Source: Planotetraspora silvatica | Lineage (GTDB): Bacteria > Actinomycetota > Actinomycetes > Streptosporangiales > Streptosporangiaceae | Direction of reading: 5' to 3' | Assembly: GCF_016863315.1 (NCBI RefSeq) | Contig: NZ_BOOQ01000052.1 | Span: 33,443-97,442 of the forward strand | Length of the DNA stretch: 64,000 nucleotides | In this document: piece by piece, positions 8,894 through 19,252 of the stretch | How the letters are laid out: each line of letters starts with the position of its first letter | Numbering within the stretch: position 1 is the stretch's first letter | Program-made: the position numbers and the translations under genes | The notes under the pieces: model-generated | What the model saw: only the letters and a program-made list of their open reading frames with translations | What the model was told of the DNA's origin: nothing | The model's database searches: none

Positions 8894-9553
8894 ATGACGC
8901 GCGCGAGCGGTACACGGTGGCGCCCCGTGACTCCTGACGCCGGCGGCCCGCGGTCCACCCGGGACGCGGCGGCGACGCGCCGCCGCATCCTGGACGCCGC
9001 CACCGCGGAATTCTCCGCCCTCGGCCTCTCCGGCGCGCGAATCGCCCGCATCGCGGACGGCGCCGGGGCGAACCAGCGGATGATCTACGCCTACTTCGGC
9101 AACAAGGACGGCCTCTTCGACGCCGTCCTCGAGCACAACGTCCTGCTCGTCCAGGACGCCGTCCCCTTCGACGCCGCCGACCTGCCCGGTTATGCCCGGC
9201 GCGTCTTCGACTTCTACCGCGCCAACCCCCACCTGGTCCGGCTGGAGATGTGGCAGACCCTGGAACGCTCGGACTCCATGCGGTCCTCGCCCCTGATCAG
9301 ATCGGCCCTCGCCCACAAGGTCGCGGCCCTCGAACAGGCCCAGGCCGCCGGGCTCGTCAGCGCCGTCCTCCCGGCCGCGGAGCTTCTGGACCACATCCTC
9401 ACCCTGGCCCACGGCCACCCCATGAACGCCGGCGACGCGGCCTCCTGGACGGACGGGCAGCGCGGCGCCCTGGCCGCGGGAGTCGCCGCCCTCACCGGTC
9501 AGCCGCCCGGCGGCGCGCCTCCCCCGGCGACCGGTCCTCGTCGTCCTCGGTGA
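8894..9553 (+). CDS. TetR family transcriptional regulator
   Basis: 219 residues from the ATG at 8894; a GTG at 8927 (MTPDAGG...) is an alternative start. The N-terminal helix-turn-helix reads RRRILDAATAEFSALGLSGARIARIADGAG with recognition helix NQRMIYAYFGNKDGLFDAVL, the classical TetR signature. The C-terminal domain is helical and ligand-binding. It probably represses the SDR gene through the 7969-7988 palindrome. The 3' end overlaps the convergent GAF regulator gene by 62 bases. A 16-codon frame with an AGGAG ribosome site (8887-8937) overlaps its start and could couple its translation. Confidence 0.92.
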   Translation: MTRASGTRWRPVTPDAGGPRSTRDAAATRRRILDAATAEFSALGLSGARIARIADGAGANQRMIYAYFGNKDGLFDAVLEHNVLLVQDAVPFDAADLPGYARRVFDFYRANPHLVRLEMWQTLERSDSMRSSPLIRSALAHKVAALEQAQAAGLVSAVLPAAELLDHILTLAHGHPMNAGDAASWTDGQRGALAAGVAALTGQPPGGAPPPATGPRRPR

Positions 9554-11042
9554 GCAGCCAGGCCAGCCTGGCCGCGGCGACCGCCTGCCGCGGATCGTGT
9601 GGGTGCAGTTCGCCTGCGAGGCGTTCGAACACCTCGAGGTCGTCGCTTCCCGGCTCGCTCTGGCCGAACGTCCACAACGCTTCGAGGTCGTGGTGGTCGA
9701 GGACCGCCGACCGCAGCGCCGCGAGCAGTTGATAGCGCTCCGCCCGGATGGCGGGGGCCTCGGAATGGGCGAGCAGCGGTACGTGACAGGCCGCCACCGC
9801 GGTCCGGACGTCGCCTGTCCGCAACGCGGCCCGTACGGCCAGGAAGTCGGCCTCGACGTCCGCCCGCAGCCGGTAGTGCCGGGGATCCATGACGGACTCG
9901 CCGACCTGCGCCCGGAGCCGGTGGACCTCCGAGCGCGCCGTCGTGGGGTTGCCCTCGTCTCCGTAGAGATGCAGCGCGAGTTGTTCGGCGGTCAGGCCGG
10001 CGGGATGCAGGGCGAGCACGGCGAGCAACTCGGCTCGCCGCAGGGTCAGGGGCAGTTCGCGGCCGTCAAGCACGGCCGCCGGCCGGTCGCCGAGGAACGA
10101 CAACGAGAGCTTCGGCCGGTGGGCCGCCGCCCGGACCGGAGGGGGAACCCGGAGGAGATAGCCCTCCGGCAGCGGCTCCACCAGCGCCTCGAGCCCGTCG
10201 TCGAGCAGGACCCGGTCGGCGCCGGGCGGGACGGGGATCCGGCCGGGCCACCGCATCTCCGGCTGGGCCGCGACGACCCGGCCGGTCCTGGTCAGCAGCG
10301 CGCCCGCCTCGCCGCGCAGTCCTGCCAGGTGCCGCATGTTCGCGGCCCGCAGGCGCTCGTCGCGTGACTCCATCAGATCGCGAAGGTGTCCCTCGGCGAG
10401 CCGCGCGGCGGCGTTGACCAGGCAGACCACGGCGGGGTGCAACGTGTGGAGCGGCCCGCTGACGTCGATCGCGCCGAACGTCGTCCCGGTGTCCGGGTCG
10501 TGGATGGGCGCGGCGGCGCAGGTCCAGGGATGGTAGGTGCGCACGAGATGCTCGGCGGAGTAGATCTGCACCGGGCCGTCGATCGCGAGCGCGGTGCCCA
10601 TCGCGTTGGTCCCGATGGCGTCCTCGGTCCAGCGGACGCCCTCGCGCAACCCGATCGGATCCGCGCGCCGGCAGATGTCGGGCGGTCCCTCGCGCCACAG
10701 GATCGTGCCGTCCGCATCAGTGATGATCATGACATGCCGGGACTCGTCCGCGATGCCCACCAGCAGTTCGCGCAGCAGCGGCACCACCGCGTGCAACGGA
10801 TGGGCCGAGCGCACGTCGGCCACCTCGTCCGATCCGTAGACGATCGGCGGGCGGTAGTGGTCCGGGTCCACGTGCGCGGCCAGTGAGCGCCGCCAGGACT
10901 CGGAGACCATCGGGCGGGGCGGGGCGGGCGGCTTCTCGCCGCTGAGAACGGCCTCGCGGACCTGCTGCAGCAGGTGGAACTGCGCTCCGGGATCCGGCGA
11001 CAGACTCGCGGCCGCCGTGATCCCAGCGATTTCGGGATCCAT
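9492..11042 (-). CDS. AcoR-like GAF-domain transcriptional regulator
   Basis: 516 residues from the ATG at 11042, chosen because GGAG lies 6 bases upstream. The N-terminus has the AcoR-type entry ([12 protein letters not shown]... SWRRSLAA) followed by a GAF sensor ([61 protein letters not shown]). Unlike true AcoR there is no sigma-54 AAA+ domain: the C-terminal third is a winged-helix-like segment ([48 protein letters not shown]). In actinomycetes such proteins sit beside aldehyde or alcohol dehydrogenase genes. It is divergent from the aldehyde dehydrogenase, with the GCAACG repeat between them, and is the best candidate regulator of that gene and of the diol dehydratase operon. Confidence 0.88.
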   Translation of the reverse strand: MDPEIAGITAAASLSPDPGAQFHLLQQVREAVLSGEKPPAPPRPMVSESWRRSLAAHVDPDHYRPPIVYGSDEVADVRSAHPLHAVVPLLRELLVGIADESRHVMIITDADGTILWREGPPDICRRADPIGLREGVRWTEDAIGTNAMGTALAIDGPVQIYSAEHLVRTYHPWTCAAAPIHDPDTGTTFGAIDVSGPLHTLHPAVVCLVNAAARLAEGHLRDLMESRDERLRAANMRHLAGLRGEAGALLTRTGRVVAAQPEMRWPGRIPVPPGADRVLLDDGLEALVEPLPEGYLLRVPPPVRAAAHRPKLSLSFLGDRPAAVLDGRELPLTLRRAELLAVLALHPAGLTAEQLALHLYGDEGNPTTARSEVHRLRAQVGESVMDPRHYRLRADVEADFLAVRAALRTGDVRTAVAACHVPLLAHSEAPAIRAERYQLLAALRSAVLDHHDLEALWTFGQSEPGSDDLEVFERLAGELHPHDPRQAVAAARLAWLLTEDDEDRSPGEARRRAADR

Positions 11043-11177
11043 AGTGCACTCCGCGGCGACCCTGAGGGGCGCGTCAGGGCGGCCGCCACCGACAGTGGCC
11101 GGGATCACACCCGCGTCCCCGCTCGGCGGCGTGCCGGCCGGAGCGGGCGAGCAGCGCCGTGCCCGCGCCTCCCCCGT

Positions 11178-11194
11178 GCAACGACGCTGCAACG
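11178..11194 (+). promoter_or_regulatory. Shared operator candidate upstream of aldehyde dehydrogenase
   Basis: GCAACG-ACGC-TGCAACG, the same direct-repeat layout as 7864-7880 on the other strand. It lies 67 bases before the aldehyde dehydrogenase start, in the divergent region shared with the GAF regulator, placing it for activation of one and autoregulation of the other. Confidence 0.6.
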
Positions 11195-11261
11195 CCGATT
11201 TCCCTACGTTCGACGTATCCCCCAGTTTCAGAATAATTCAGCATTTGGGGAGGTCAGGCGC

Positions 11262-12785
<1,524 letters not shown>

Positions 12786-12787
12786 TC

Positions 12788-13195
12788 ATGCCCGGGGCGG
12801 ACGGCGGACCGCACCCTCCGGAGGGGCGCGTGGACGTCACCGAGGCCGCGGCGGGCCTGCTGCGCCGGCTCACCGAGGAGCACGGCCCGCTGATGTTCCA
12901 CCAGTCCGGGGGATGTTGCGACGGCAGCGCGCCGATGTGCTACGCGGCGGGAGAGTTCCGCACCGGCGCCGCCGACGTCCGCCTCGGCGACCTCACGGTC
13001 GACGGCGTCGCCGCGCCGATCCCGGTGTGGATGTCGTCGTCGCAGTTCGAGTACTGGCGGCACACCCACATCACCATCGACGTCGTGCCGGGCAGGGGCG
13101 CCGGGTTCTCCCTGGAGGCACCTGAGGGGATGCGCTTCCTGACCCGTTCCCGGCTGCTGACCCTCGAGGAACTCGGCGCACTCGGCGACGTCTGA
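12788..13195 (+). CDS. DUF779 domain-containing protein
   Basis: 135 residues. The DUF779 core is present: HGPLMFHQSGGCCDGSAPMC near residue 40, then SSQFEYWRHTHITIDVVPGRG and FSLEAPEGMRFLTRSRLL. The family is known mostly as a neighbour of aldehyde dehydrogenase genes; its function is not established, but the conserved Cys pair, His and Cys suggest metal or thiol chemistry. It starts 2 bases after the aldehyde dehydrogenase stop, so the two are one transcript. A perfect hairpin follows at 13218-13240. Confidence 0.9.
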   Translation: MPGADGGPHPPEGRVDVTEAAAGLLRRLTEEHGPLMFHQSGGCCDGSAPMCYAAGEFRTGAADVRLGDLTVDGVAAPIPVWMSSSQFEYWRHTHITIDVVPGRGAGFSLEAPEGMRFLTRSRLLTLEELGALGDV

Positions 13196-13217
13196 CGACC
13201 GGCGACATGCTGAGGGC

Positions 13218-13240
13218 GGGGTGGCCGATGCGGCCACCCC
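13218..13240. terminator. Bidirectional terminator hairpin
   Basis: GGGGTGGCCG (13218-13227) and CGGCCACCCC (13231-13240) form a perfect 10-bp stem with a 3-base ATG loop between the convergent DUF779 and second aldehyde dehydrogenase genes. Confidence 0.8.
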
Positions 13241-13302
13241 ACCCGATTCCGGTGACGGTGCGGACATCCGGTCTCACAGCGTCCCCGGGTGCCTGCGAAG
13301 GG

Positions 13303-14796
13303 CTAGCCTCCGATCTGGGCGCAGACCGCCTTCACTTCGGTGTAGGCCTCCAGCGCCTCGTGGCCCATCTCTCGTCCCCATCCGGACTGCTTGTAGCCGC
13401 CGAACGGCAGGGCCGCGTCGAAGACGTTGTAGCAGTTGATCCAGACGGTGCCGGCCCGGATCTTCGCGGCCAGCGTGTGCGCCTTGGAGATGTCGCGGGT
13501 CCAGATTCCCGCGCCCAGCCCGAAGCTGGTCGCGTTGGCCTGGGCGGCGATCTCGTCCAGGTCGGAGAACGGAGCGGCGACCACGACCGGCCCGAAGATC
13601 TCCTCGCGGACGACCTTCATGTCGGGACGGGTGCCCGTCAGGACCGTGGGCTCCACGAAGTAGCCCCGGTCGCCGTGACGCCCGCCGCCGGCCCGCGTCT
13701 GCGCGCCCTCGGTGCGGCCGGACTCCAGGTAGCCCGTCACCCGGCGCAGTTGCTCGTCGGACACCAGGGGACCCATCTGCGTGTCGGCCTCCAGCCCGGA
13801 GCCGAGCTTGATGCCGCGGGCGATCTCGGAGACGCCCTCGACCACCTCGTCGAACCTGCTCTCGTGCACGAACAGCCGCGATCCGGCCACGCAGCACTGG
13901 CCGTGGTTGAAGAAGATCGCGTTCGCCGCGCCCGCGATGGCGATCTCGGGGTCGGCGTCGTCGAACACGACATTCGGGCTCTTGCCGCCGAGCTCCAGAG
14001 TGACCTTCTTCAGGTTCCCGGCCGCGGCGTGCACGATCAGCCTGCCGACCTCCGTGGAGCCGGTGAAGGCGACCTTGTCGACGTCGTCGTGGGCCGCGAG
14101 CGCCGCCCCGGCGGTCTCGCCGTACCCGGGGAGGACGTTGACCACGCCGTCCGGCACCCCGGCTTCGGCGATCAGCTCGGCGAGCCGCAGCGCCGACAGC
14201 GGGGTCTGCTCGGCGGGCTTGAGGATCACCACGTTCCCGGTCGCCAGGGCGGGCCCCAGTTTCCAGGCGGCCATCAGCAGCGGGAAGTTCCAGGGGATGA
14301 TCTGGGCGACCACGCCGACCGGCTCGCGCAGCGTGTAGGCGTGGAAACCCGCACCCGGCATGTACGGCACGGACAGGGCGATCGTGTTCCCCTCGATCTT
14401 CGTGGCCCAGCCCGCCATGTAATGGAACAGGTCGGCGGCCAGCGGGACGTCCGCCGCGCGCGCCACGGCCAGGGGCTTGCCGTTGTCCAGCGACTCCAGC
14501 TGGGCGAGTTCCTCCGCGTGCTCGAGGATCAGATCCCCGATCTTCCAGATGATCCGGCCTCGTTGCGAGGCGCTCAGCCGCGACCACGGCCCGGAGAAGG
14601 CCCGCCGGGCCGCGCGCACGGCCCGGTCGACGTCCTCGGTGTCGGCCTCGGCGACATGCGCGAGGGTCTCCCCGGTGGCCGGATTGGGGGTGGCGAACGT
14701 CTTGCCCGAGGCCGCGTCCACCCATCGCCCGTCGATGAAAAGCTGCCGCGGAGTGGCTACGAAGTCCTCGACGCTCTTTTCCAGGGTCACCGTCAT
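13303..14796 (-). CDS. Aldehyde dehydrogenase family protein
   Basis: 497 residues from the ATG at 14796, with GGGAG 9 bases upstream. It has the full ALDH pattern: RQLFIDGRWVDAASGKTF near the start, [54 protein letters not shown] with the catalytic Cys, and [15 protein letters not shown] at the C-terminus. This is closer to the ALDH1/phenylacetaldehyde or betaine-aldehyde type than to the upstream enzyme. It is convergent with the DUF779 gene and has its own promoter region, which lacks the GCAACG operator, so it need not belong to the same regulon. Substrate unknown. Confidence 0.93.
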   Translation of the reverse strand: MTVTLEKSVEDFVATPRQLFIDGRWVDAASGKTFATPNPATGETLAHVAEADTEDVDRAVRAARRAFSGPWSRLSASQRGRIIWKIGDLILEHAEELAQLESLDNGKPLAVARAADVPLAADLFHYMAGWATKIEGNTIALSVPYMPGAGFHAYTLREPVGVVAQIIPWNFPLLMAAWKLGPALATGNVVILKPAEQTPLSALRLAELIAEAGVPDGVVNVLPGYGETAGAALAAHDDVDKVAFTGSTEVGRLIVHAAAGNLKKVTLELGGKSPNVVFDDADPEIAIAGAANAIFFNHGQCCVAGSRLFVHESRFDEVVEGVSEIARGIKLGSGLEADTQMGPLVSDEQLRRVTGYLESGRTEGAQTRAGGGRHGDRGYFVEPTVLTGTRPDMKVVREEIFGPVVVAAPFSDLDEIAAQANATSFGLGAGIWTRDISKAHTLAAKIRAGTVWINCYNVFDAALPFGGYKQSGWGREMGHEALEAYTEVKAVCAQIGG

Positions 14797-15020
14797 CAGT
14801 GTCGGCTCCCATCTGTTCAGAGGGCGCTCTCCCGGCCGCACCACGTGCCGGCGGTCAGCCGGCCTGGGGGGCCGGGCGAGCCAGTCGTCACAATGACACT
14901 ACTTGCGATGTGAGAAGACAAGGGGACCCCGGCCTCCAGTCTTGGCTCCGTGGAGCCGCCCCCGTCGCCGTCCACCGAATGGCCGGTGCCGGCCCCGGCC
15001 GCCGAAGGCCCGTCGCGGGA

Positions 15021-16229
15021 TCACGCCGCGCCGGTCAGCTCCCGCGCCCGCACCCGGGCCCACGCCTCCGCGGCCAGCACGGCTTCGAGCGTCATCTCGC
15101 CGCCGACCTGGTCGTGCTCGCCCATCACGCGTTCGACCGTCTCAGTGATCTCGAGGAACGACAGGCGCCCCTCCAGGAAGGCCGCCACGCACTCCTCGTT
15201 GGCGGCGTTGAACACCGCGGGCGTCGTTCCCCCCGCTTCCCCGGCGGCGCAGGCCAGACGGAGGCCGGGGAAGGCGTCGTGGTCGACGGGAAGGAAATCC
15301 CAGGAGGACGCCCTGCTCCAGTCACAGGCGGGCGCGGCATCCGGCACACGGACGGGCCACGACATCCCCAGGGCGAGCGCCATGCGGATGTCCGGTGGAG
15401 CGACCTGGGCCAGGGTCGAGCCGTCGTGGAACTCGACCATGGAGTGGACCATCACCTGCGGATGGACGACGACCTCGATCCGGTCGAAGGGGATGTCGAA
15501 CAGGAGATGGGCCTCGATGACCTCCAGGCCCTTGTTGACCAGGTTCGCGCAGTTGACCGTGATGACCGGTCCCATGTTCCAGACCGGATGCGCGAGCGCC
15601 TGCTCGGCGGTGACGTCCGCCATCTCGGCACGGGTGCGTCCGCGGAACGGACCGCCGCTGGCGGTGACGATCAGGCGGCGCACCTCGTCCGTCTTCCCGC
15701 CCTGGAGGCACTGGAAGAGCGCGGAGTGCTCGGAGTCGACCGGGATGATCTGGCCGGGCGCCGCCAGCTTCTTGACCAGCGCCCCTCCGACGATGAGCGA
15801 TTCCTTGTTCGCGAGGATCAGCCTGCTGCCGGACTCCAGCGCCGCCAGGGTGGGCGCGAGACCGACGGAGCCGGTGATGCCGTTGAGCACCGCGTCACAG
15901 GGCAACGCGGCGAGCCGCGTCGAGGCGTCGGGACCGCTGACGATCTCCGGTGCGGGCGACCCGGCGGCGCCGGGGCCGCGCCGCCGGGCTTCCGCCTGTA
16001 GCGCGTCCTGGAATCTCCGCGCGCCGTCGGCCGCAGCGATGCCCACGTAGCCGACCTCCAGGTCCAGCGCCTGCCGGGCGAGGAGGTCGAGATCTCCGCC
16101 GCCGGCGGAGATGGCCCTGACGCGGAAGCGGCCGGAGTTGCGCCGGATGACGTCGATCGCCTGGGTGCCGATCGACCCGGTCGACCCGAGAAGAACGAGG
16201 CTGCGGGGCTCGCGGTGCGCGGAGGTCAT
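15021..16229 (-). CDS. dxr: 1-deoxy-D-xylulose 5-phosphate reductoisomerase, stand-alone and divergent
   Basis: 402 residues. NADPH-binding GSTGSIGTQAIDVI, ANKESLIVGG, the metal ligand motif PVDSEHSALFQCL and TASGGPFRG are intact, so this is an MEP-pathway DXR making 2-C-methyl-D-erythritol 4-phosphate. The normally very conserved segment reading SAT-x-x-NKGLE is here CANLVNKGLE: the Ser corresponding to E. coli Ser222 (phosphate contact) is Cys and the Thr is Asn. HPQ-S-V-VHSM is HPQVMVHSM. Actinomycete housekeeping dxr normally sits with a site-2 protease gene and ispG; here the neighbours are an aldehyde dehydrogenase and a globin. It may be a second copy with altered fosmidomycin response or a specialised role (inference). 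Confidence 0.93.
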   Translation of the reverse strand: MTSAHREPRSLVLLGSTGSIGTQAIDVIRRNSGRFRVRAISAGGGDLDLLARQALDLEVGYVGIAAADGARRFQDALQAEARRRGPGAAGSPAPEIVSGPDASTRLAALPCDAVLNGITGSVGLAPTLAALESGSRLILANKESLIVGGALVKKLAAPGQIIPVDSEHSALFQCLQGGKTDEVRRLIVTASGGPFRGRTRAEMADVTAEQALAHPVWNMGPVITVNCANLVNKGLEVIEAHLLFDIPFDRIEVVVHPQVMVHSMVEFHDGSTLAQVAPPDIRMALALGMSWPVRVPDAAPACDWSRASSWDFLPVDHDAFPGLRLACAAGEAGGTTPAVFNAANEECVAAFLEGRLSFLEITETVERVMGEHDQVGGEMTLEAVLAAEAWARVRARELTGAA

Positions 16230-16332
16230 GATCGGATGTTATCGACGCCCTCCGGCCGCCCTCTCGGCGCCCGGAACCGATTCCTGCGGCGATGAGGGTC
16301 ACAAACGCGGTTGAGTAGGTAATGATGTAATC

Positions 16333-16782
16333 ATGGAGTCGCTCTATGATCACGCAGGCGGACATGACGGCCTTCACCGGTTCGTCGACATCTTCTATGC
16401 CGACGTCCTGTCCGACCCGCTGCTGCAGCCGTTGTTCGGCGCGGGACGGCCTGAGCACGTGGCGCACCTGACGGCCTTCACCGCCGAGACCTTCGGCGGT
16501 CCCGACACGTTCTCCCGGGACATGGGCGGCTTTCTCGGGCTCATCGACGTGCACCGCGGCCTGAGGATCACCGAACCGCAACGGCGGCGGTTCGTCGAGC
16601 TGTACATGGCGGCCGCGGATCGGGCAGGGCTGCCCGACGACGCTCCGTTCCGTGAGGCGCTCCGCTCTCACGTCGAGTTCGGCACGCAGGTGGCCGTGCA
16701 GAACTCCCACGCGGAAACCGATGACCAACTGCACCCGCTCCGCGAGGTCCCGCACTGGGACTGGCCCGCGTCGGCCGAGTGA
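16333..16782 (+). CDS. Truncated haemoglobin-like globin
   Basis: 149 residues. The N-terminus LYDHAGGHDGLHRFVDIFYADVLSDPLLQPLF is the A-B helix signature of truncated haemoglobins, followed by HVAHLTAFTAETFGGP (CD/E region) and a His near residue 74 in IDVHRGLRI at the proximal position. The C-terminal tail PLREVPHWDW is characteristic of group II-like actinobacterial proteins. Role would be O2 or NO binding in the cytoplasm. Start codon ATG lies inside a short palindrome (ATGAT-GTA-ATCAT, 16322-16334). Divergent from dxr, 103 bases apart. Confidence 0.85.
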   Translation: MESLYDHAGGHDGLHRFVDIFYADVLSDPLLQPLFGAGRPEHVAHLTAFTAETFGGPDTFSRDMGGFLGLIDVHRGLRITEPQRRRFVELYMAAADRAGLPDDAPFREALRSHVEFGTQVAVQNSHAETDDQLHPLREVPHWDWPASAE

Positions 16783-16936
16783 ACGCCGGGCGGCGGGCCG
16801 CTCAGAAGCCGGCTGCGCGCCGATCGGCGATCCGGATCACCGCTGCGTCGAGGACGCGGTTGCCGTTCTCACGCCGAGACGACAGCGCGTAGCCGCCAGG
16901 ACCGGCCAGGCATCGGCATGTGCCCGAAGGTCCACG

Positions 16937-17530
16937 TCATCGGCTCTCGGTCGACCGGGCCCGGATGCCGTCGAGGGCGATCCCGAGCACCCGCTCGCGC
17001 TGCTCGTCGTCGACGAAGGACGCGCCGGTGATTCCGCCGACCAGGCGGAGCACGTCGTCGAAGCTGATGTCCGCGCGGGCCTCCCCGGCCTCCTGCGCCC
17101 GTGCGAACAGCGGCCTCCCCGCTCCGTACATGACCTCCCTGCAGGAGCGGAACATCGCGGATTCACGGTTGAGCGCTTCGGAGATCGCGGCCTTTGTTGC
17201 GACATATCCGACGAAGCGTCGCAACCAGGTCACGAGGGCCTCCCACGGCGGCAGGCCGGCCACCTTCTCCGCCTCGAGTCTGAGCCCCTCCACGTCGTCG
17301 ACGTACACCGCGTCGAACAGGTCCTGGCGCGTCGGGAAGTTGCGGTACAGGGTGCCGATGCCGACGCCCGCCCGGCGGGCGATGTCCTCGAGTGACGCCC
17401 CGGTGCCGTGCTGGGCGAAGGCCTCGCGCGCCGCGACGAGCAGGGCGTCGAAGTTCCTCCGCGCGTCGGCGCGATGCGGGCGCCGCACGCTGACGGCGGA
17501 GCCGGTGCCTGTGATTGTTCTCTCTGTCAC
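16937..17530 (-). CDS. TetR family regulator of the adjacent MFS transporter
   Basis: 197 residues. The helix-turn-helix (ALLVAAREAFAQHGTGASLEDIARRAGVGIGTLYRNFPTRQDL) lies at residues 28-70 and is the common actinobacterial type that ends in GTLYRNFPTR. The rest is a helical ligand domain with RRFVGYVATKAAI. It is divergent from the MFS gene, and the 205-base interval holds three GGAGG-N4-CCTCC palindromes, so it very probably represses the pump and itself, releasing on drug binding. Confidence 0.93.
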   Translation of the reverse strand: MTERTITGTGSAVSVRRPHRADARRNFDALLVAAREAFAQHGTGASLEDIARRAGVGIGTLYRNFPTRQDLFDAVYVDDVEGLRLEAEKVAGLPPWEALVTWLRRFVGYVATKAAISEALNRESAMFRSCREVMYGAGRPLFARAQEAGEARADISFDDVLRLVGGITGASFVDDEQRERVLGIALDGIRARSTESR

Positions 17531-17564
17531 AGATGACTCCCAGGTAGGGCGGCCGTTTGTCAGC

Positions 17565-17622
17565 GGAGGTATGCCTCCGTTATTGTGGAGGCATACCTCC
17601 GATATTGCGGAGGTTCTCCTCC
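17565..17622. promoter_or_regulatory. Three tandem palindromic operators, 22-bp period
   Basis: GGAGG-N4-CCTCC occurs at 17565-17578, 17587-17600 and 17609-17622, exactly 22 bases apart, with AT-rich 8-base spacers (GTTATTGT, GATATTGC). The regular two-turn spacing puts all three on one face of the helix between the tetR start and the MFS gene. Confidence 0.8.
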
Positions 17623-17734
17623 ACTTTACCGCCTGGGTCGTCGTCCGCGGATGCCGTGAAAGGCACCGGCGACCGGCCTCCTCGCCGGCATGCCCCCCGC
17701 GGCCCAGGCGCCATTCATAGTCGAAGGACTCTTC

Positions 17735-19207
17735 ATGGCAGGCGCCACCTCAACGGCGCGGCGCACCTTCCTGGTGCTGTCCGCCGCCGCCGCCGCATTC
17801 TCGATCATGCAGTCACTGGTCACCCCGGTGCTGCCCACCATCCAGCACGATCTGCACACCAGCCAGGGCACGGTGACCTGGGTGCTGACGGCGTGGTTGT
17901 TGTCCGCGTCGGTCGCGACCCCTCTGCTGGGCCGCATCGGCGACATGATCGGCAAGGAGCGCACACTTCTCGTCGCCCTCGGCGCGATCGCCGTCGGCTG
18001 CCTGATCGCCGCGCTCGCCCCTAACCTCGGAGTGCTGATCGTCGGCCGGGTGGTCCAGGGGCTCGGCGGAGCGGTGTTCCCGGTGTCGTTCGGGATCATC
18101 CGCGACGAGTTCCCCGCCGAGCGGGTGCCTTCCGCGGTCGGCGGCCTGTCCGCCGTCATCGCCGCCGGAGGCGGCCTGGGCATCGTGCTGGCCGGTCCGA
18201 TCGTCGGAGCGCTGGACTGGCGGTGGCTGTTCTGGATCCCGATGATCGTCGTGACGGTGACCGCGATCCTCGCGTACAGGTATGTGCCGAAGTCTCCGGT
18301 GCGGACTCCGGGGCGCGTCGACTGGCTGGCCGCGGTGCTCCTGTCGGGGTGGCTGGTGGCACTGCTGGTCCCGCTCAGCGAGGCCTCGTCGTGGGGCTGG
18401 GGGTCGGCCCGGACGATCGCGTCGTTCGCCGCCGCAGTGGTCCTGTTCGCCCTGTGGATCACGGTCGAGACGAGGTCCCGCAACCCGCTGATCGACATGC
18501 GGATGATGCGGCTGCCCGCCGTGTGGACGACCAACCTCGTGGCGCTGCTGTTCGGCGCGGGCATGTTCTCCGTGTACGCGTTCCTGCCGCAGTTCATGCA
18601 GGTGCCCCGGGCGGCGGGCTACGGGTTCGGCTCCACGGTCACCGGCGCCGGTCTCCTGATGTTGCCCATGCTCGTGACGATGGCCGTCGGCGGAACGGTC
18701 AGCGGCCCGATCTCCCGTCGCGTCAGCGCCAAGGCCCAGCTCGTGTGGGGGTCGGCGGGCAGCGTGCTCTCGTGCGCCGCGTTCGCCGGCTACCACGATC
18801 AGCCATGGCAGATCGCCGTCGCCGGCGGCGTCTTCGGCCTCGGCCTCGGACTCGCCTACGCCTCGATGACCAACCTGATCGTGCAGAGCGTCCCGGCGAA
18901 CCAGACCGGCGCCGCCAGTGGGATGAACGCCAACATCCGCACCATCGGCGGGTCGATCGGCACCGCTGTGGTGAGCTCCGTCATCACGGGTCATCTGGAG
19001 CCCGGTGGCCTGCCGTACGAGTCGGGCTTCACGCACAGCTTCTCGGTGCTCGCCGTGACCTCGGCGGCCGCCGTCGCCGTGGCGCTGTTCATTCCCGCCG
19101 CGCGCGGGCGCCGGGCGTCCGCGGCCGCCGTGCGCGAGACCCCGGCCGCCGCGCCGACCGCCGCGCCGACCACCGCGCCGGCGTCCGTCGGCGGCGGGAA
19201 GGGCTGA
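17735..19207 (+). CDS. MFS efflux transporter, EmrB/QacA (DHA2) type
   Basis: 490 residues with about 14 hydrophobic segments. ATG 17735 is preferred over an in-frame ATG at 17690 because GAAGGAC precedes it at 5 bases and the protein then starts as usual for the family. Motifs: TPVLPTIQHDLHTSQGTVTWVLTAW in helix 1-2 and LGRIGDMIGKERTLLVA (motif A, loop 2-3). Proton-driven export of a hydrophobic drug or metabolite is the expected role. The C-terminus is a low-complexity Ala/Pro/Thr tail. Controlled by the divergent TetR through the tandem palindromes. Confidence 0.93.
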   Translation: MAGATSTARRTFLVLSAAAAAFSIMQSLVTPVLPTIQHDLHTSQGTVTWVLTAWLLSASVATPLLGRIGDMIGKERTLLVALGAIAVGCLIAALAPNLGVLIVGRVVQGLGGAVFPVSFGIIRDEFPAERVPSAVGGLSAVIAAGGGLGIVLAGPIVGALDWRWLFWIPMIVVTVTAILAYRYVPKSPVRTPGRVDWLAAVLLSGWLVALLVPLSEASSWGWGSARTIASFAAAVVLFALWITVETRSRNPLIDMRMMRLPAVWTTNLVALLFGAGMFSVYAFLPQFMQVPRAAGYGFGSTVTGAGLLMLPMLVTMAVGGTVSGPISRRVSAKAQLVWGSAGSVLSCAAFAGYHDQPWQIAVAGGVFGLGLGLAYASMTNLIVQSVPANQTGAASGMNANIRTIGGSIGTAVVSSVITGHLEPGGLPYESGFTHSFSVLAVTSAAAVAVALFIPAARGRRASAAAVRETPAAAPTAAPTTAPASVGGGKG

Positions 19208-19252
19208 CGGCGCGGGCAGGCACACGGCCGGCACCCGAACGGCACACGGCCC

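Noticed and set aside
16783..16936. Extra coding sequence between globin and TetR genes
   Set aside because: A minus-strand frame with protein-like text exists but continues from an out-of-frame reading of the TetR gene; no start or family match.
17565..17622. CRISPR-like or terminator array
   Set aside because: Short 14-bp palindromes at 22-bp period in a divergent promoter are operators, not spaced CRISPR repeats or a terminator.
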